Assembly: GCA_947632165.1 (NCBI GenBank)
Contig: CANROI010000073.1
Location: 1 to 7,043 of the forward strand
Reading direction: 5' to 3'
Length of the DNA stretch: 7,043 nt
Source of the DNA: an uncultured Clostridia bacterium
Lineage (GTDB): Bacteria > Bacillota > Clostridia > Christensenellales > Borkfalkiaceae
Below, piece after piece: positions 5,628 through 7,043 of the stretch. A program made the position numbers and the translations under genes. Under the pieces are notes generated by a model. It was given only the letters and a program-made list of their open reading frames with translations. It did no database searches and was not told the origin of the DNA. The stretch's first letter is position 1. Each line of letters opens with the position of its first letter.

Positions 5628-6869
5628 TCACAAAATATCGTTCGCGTAGATGGGAAATTGCGCGCAGAGCGCCCCGACCTCTTCCGCAACGCGCGGAACG
5701 GCCTCCTCCTGCCCGCGGATGACCGCCGTGACGAGGTCGGCGATGCGTTCCGCCTCCCTCTCCTTCATCCCGCGGGAAGTGATCGCGGGCGTGCCGATGC
5801 TCGTGACGAAGGGGCTTGTCGTCTCGAAGGGGATCGTGTTCTTGTTCGCCGTGATGTGCGCGTCGTCGAGCAGTTTTTCGAGCTCCTTGCCCGTCATGTT
5901 CTCCCCCCTCAGATCAACGAGCATGAGGTGGTTGTCGGTGCCGCCCGAGACGAGCCGCACGCCGTTTTGTGTGAACCGCGCCGCCATCGCCGCGGCATTT
6001 TTGACGATCTGCCCCTGATATTCCCCGAATTCGGGCGAGAGCGCCTCTTTGAAGGCGACCGCCTTGGCGGCGATCACATGCATCAGCGGCCCGCCCTGCG
6101 TGCCCGGGAAGACCGCCTTGTCGATGGCCTTCGCGTACTCCTCCTTGCACATGATCACGCCGCCGCGCGGCCCGCGGAGCGTCTTATGCGTGGTCGTGGT
6201 CACAAAATCGGCATACGGCACGGGATTGGGATGCAGCCCCGCCGCAACGAGCCCCGCGATGTGGGCGATATCGACCATCATGTACGCCCCCACCTTGTCG
6301 CAGATCGCGCGGATGCGCGCAAAGTCGATCGTGCGCGGATATGCGCTCGCGCCCGAGACGATGAGTTTGGGGCGGCATGCGAGGGCGATCCGCTCCATCT
6401 CGTCGTAGTCGATGGTCTCCGTCTCCCGCGAGACGCCGTAGGGCACGATGCGGAAGTACGTCCCCGAGACATTGACGGGCGAACCGTGGGTGAGGTGCCC
6501 GCCGTGCGAGAGGTCCATGCCCATGATCGTATCGCCGGGCTTGAGCACCGCAAAATAGACGGCGAAGTTCGCCTGTGCGCCGCTGTGGGGCTGGACGTTA
6601 CAATGTTCGCAGCCGAAGAGCTGTTTGAGGCGGTCGCGGGCGAGCGTCTCCGCGATATCGACAAATTCGCAGCCGCCGTAGTAGCGCTTGCCGGGATAGC
6701 CCTCGGCATATTTGTTGGTGAGATGGCTGCCCATCGCCGCCATCACGGCGGGAGAGACGATGTTCTCGCTCGCAATGAGCTCGAGATTGCCCCGCTGGCG
6801 GGCAAGTTCCCGTTCCATCGCCCGGGCGAGCTCGGGATCGGCGTTCCGGATGCAAGTCAGATCGATCAT
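5628..6869 (-). CDS. glyA: Serine hydroxymethyltransferase
   Basis: GlyA is a cytoplasmic PLP enzyme that converts serine and tetrahydrofolate to glycine and 5,10-methylene-tetrahydrofolate, the main source of one-carbon units. The 413-residue length is typical. Visible motifs are LELIASEN (29-36), TNKYAEGYPGKRYYGG (51-66), NVQPHSGAQAN (91-101), the cofactor-binding VDIAHIAGLVAAGLHPNP (199-216) with D200 and H203, and the Schiff-base lysine K229 in TTTTHKTLRGPRGG. GTPAITSRGM (359-368) near the C terminus is also standard. The ATG at 6869-6867 is chosen because GAGG lies 7 nt upstream and the product matches family N termini. An in-frame extension to 6974 would pass through the promoter and the upstream terminator. 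No intrinsic terminator is visible after the stop. Confidence 0.98.
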   Translation of the reverse strand: MIDLTCIRNADPELARAMERELARQRGNLELIASENIVSPAVMAAMGSHLTNKYAEGYPGKRYYGGCEFVDIAETLARDRLKQLFGCEHCNVQPHSGAQANFAVYFAVLKPGDTIMGMDLSHGGHLTHGSPVNVSGTYFRIVPYGVSRETETIDYDEMERIALACRPKLIVSGASAYPRTIDFARIRAICDKVGAYMMVDIAHIAGLVAAGLHPNPVPYADFVTTTTHKTLRGPRGGVIMCKEEYAKAIDKAVFPGTQGGPLMHVIAAKAVAFKEALSPEFGEYQGQIVKNAAAMAARFTQNGVRLVSGGTDNHLMLVDLRGENMTGKELEKLLDDAHITANKNTIPFETTSPFVTSIGTPAITSRGMKEREAERIADLVTAVIRGQEEAVPRVAEEVGALCAQFPIYANDIL

Positions 6870-6894
6870 GTTGATTCCTCGCGGCTTTTCTTTT

Positions 6895-6924
6895 AGTATA
6901 TCATATTCCGCCGTCCGAAGGCAA
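6895..6924 (-). promoter_or_regulatory. Promoter of glyA with extended -10
   Basis: TTGCCT (6924-6919) and TATACT (6900-6895) are separated by 18 nt on the minus strand, and a TG at 6903-6902 makes an extended -10. The expected start of transcription is near 6888, giving a leader of about 18 nt that contains the GAGG ribosome binding site at 6880-6877. No riboswitch or attenuator fits in so short a leader. Confidence 0.7.
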
Positions 6925-6945
6925 GAATTTGCGATAGAATGAAAT

Positions 6946-6969
6946 AAAAAGCACGGCTTTTCGCCGTGC
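6946..6969 (-). terminator. Rho-independent terminator of the gene upstream of glyA
   Basis: On the minus strand, GCACGGC (6969-6963) and GCCGTGC (6957-6951) form a perfect 7-bp stem with a 5-nt loop, followed by TTTTTATTT (6950-6942). It begins 2 nt after the stop of the truncated gene at the right edge and isolates glyA from it. Confidence 0.88.
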
Positions 6970-6970
6970 G

Positions 6971-7043
6971 TCACCCGAGCAGCCCGCAGAGGATCTCCGC
7001 CGCAGAGCGGACCAGCGCGGAGCAGGGGCGCTTTTTATAGTAG
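6971..7043 (-). CDS. C-terminal end of an unidentified protein, truncated by the window edge
   Basis: On the minus strand an open frame enters at the right edge and ends with TGA at 6973-6971. It encodes 23 final residues that begin YYKKRPCSALVRS and end in LCGLLG. The support is the intrinsic terminator 2 nt after the stop and GC-rich codon use like the neighbours. The other minus-strand frame starting at the edge meets TAA within three codons. The fragment is too short for me to name a family. It looks like an ordinary helical C terminus with a basic start and hydrophobic end. Confidence 0.5.
   Translation of the reverse strand, partial: YYKKRPCSALVRSAAEILCGLLG

Noticed and set aside
5502..6896. 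Long plus-strand open frame (464 codons) antisense to glyA
   Set aside because: It lies opposite an unmistakable serine hydroxymethyltransferase and crosses the riboswitch. The composition is biased, with no motifs.
6870..6974. 35-residue N-terminal extension of glyA
   Set aside because: It would span the promoter and the upstream terminator. The ATG at 6869 has a good ribosome binding site and a standard GlyA N terminus.
1..7043. Mobile element, CRISPR array, tRNA/rRNA gene, toxin-antitoxin or defence system
   Set aside because: No direct repeat array, transposase or integrase motif, cloverleaf or defence-type domain was seen. All substantial sequence is explained by housekeeping genes and their control regions.

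Overview
The window looks like ordinary core chromosome from a GC-rich member of the Bacillota, most likely a Clostridia-type gut or anaerobe lineage. This lineage call is inference. It rests on an FMN-riboswitch-controlled RibU riboflavin importer, clostridial-style sigma-A promoters (TTGCAA-17-TATAAT), strong AAGGAG/GAGG ribosome binding sites, and a tsaE-tsaB-rimI cluster. No phage, transposon, CRISPR or RNA-gene cluster was seen.

Every gene reads on the minus strand, so transcription runs from high to low coordinates. From right to left: the tail of an unidentified gene ends at 6971 and is followed at once by an intrinsic terminator (6946-6969). Then comes glyA (serine hydroxymethyltransferase, 5628-6869) with its own extended -10 promoter. 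Next is a consensus promoter (5591-5619), an FMN riboswitch (5444-5560), a 14-bp all-GC hairpin (5404-5436) and ribU (4770-5384). A second consensus promoter (4737-4765) sits almost on the start codon of tsaE. It begins a tightly packed run: tsaE (4318-4728), tsaB (3710-4321), rimI (3282-3713), an alpha/beta hydrolase (2583-3281) and a membrane-anchored MurF-like ligase (1003-2586). Genes in this run overlap by 4 bp or abut, and two of them start with TTG. An intrinsic terminator (955-986) closes the run. A D-alanine--D-alanine ligase gene starts 40 nt further on (915) and runs off the left edge.

Functionally, tsaE and tsaB belong to the tRNA t6A37 synthesis complex, and rimI is the N-acetyltransferase that commonly travels with them. 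MurF-like ligase and Ddl make consecutive steps of peptidoglycan precursor synthesis: Ddl makes D-Ala-D-Ala, and MurF attaches it to the UDP-MurNAc-tripeptide. ribU imports riboflavin and is under flavin feedback, and glyA feeds one-carbon metabolism.

The points most worth a second look are the MurF-like protein, whose usual N-terminal substrate-binding domain is replaced by about five membrane segments; the alpha/beta hydrolase translationally coupled to it; the predicted nearly leaderless tsaE transcript; and the terminator placed directly in front of a ddl that has no clear promoter. I see no clearly novel multi-gene system here.
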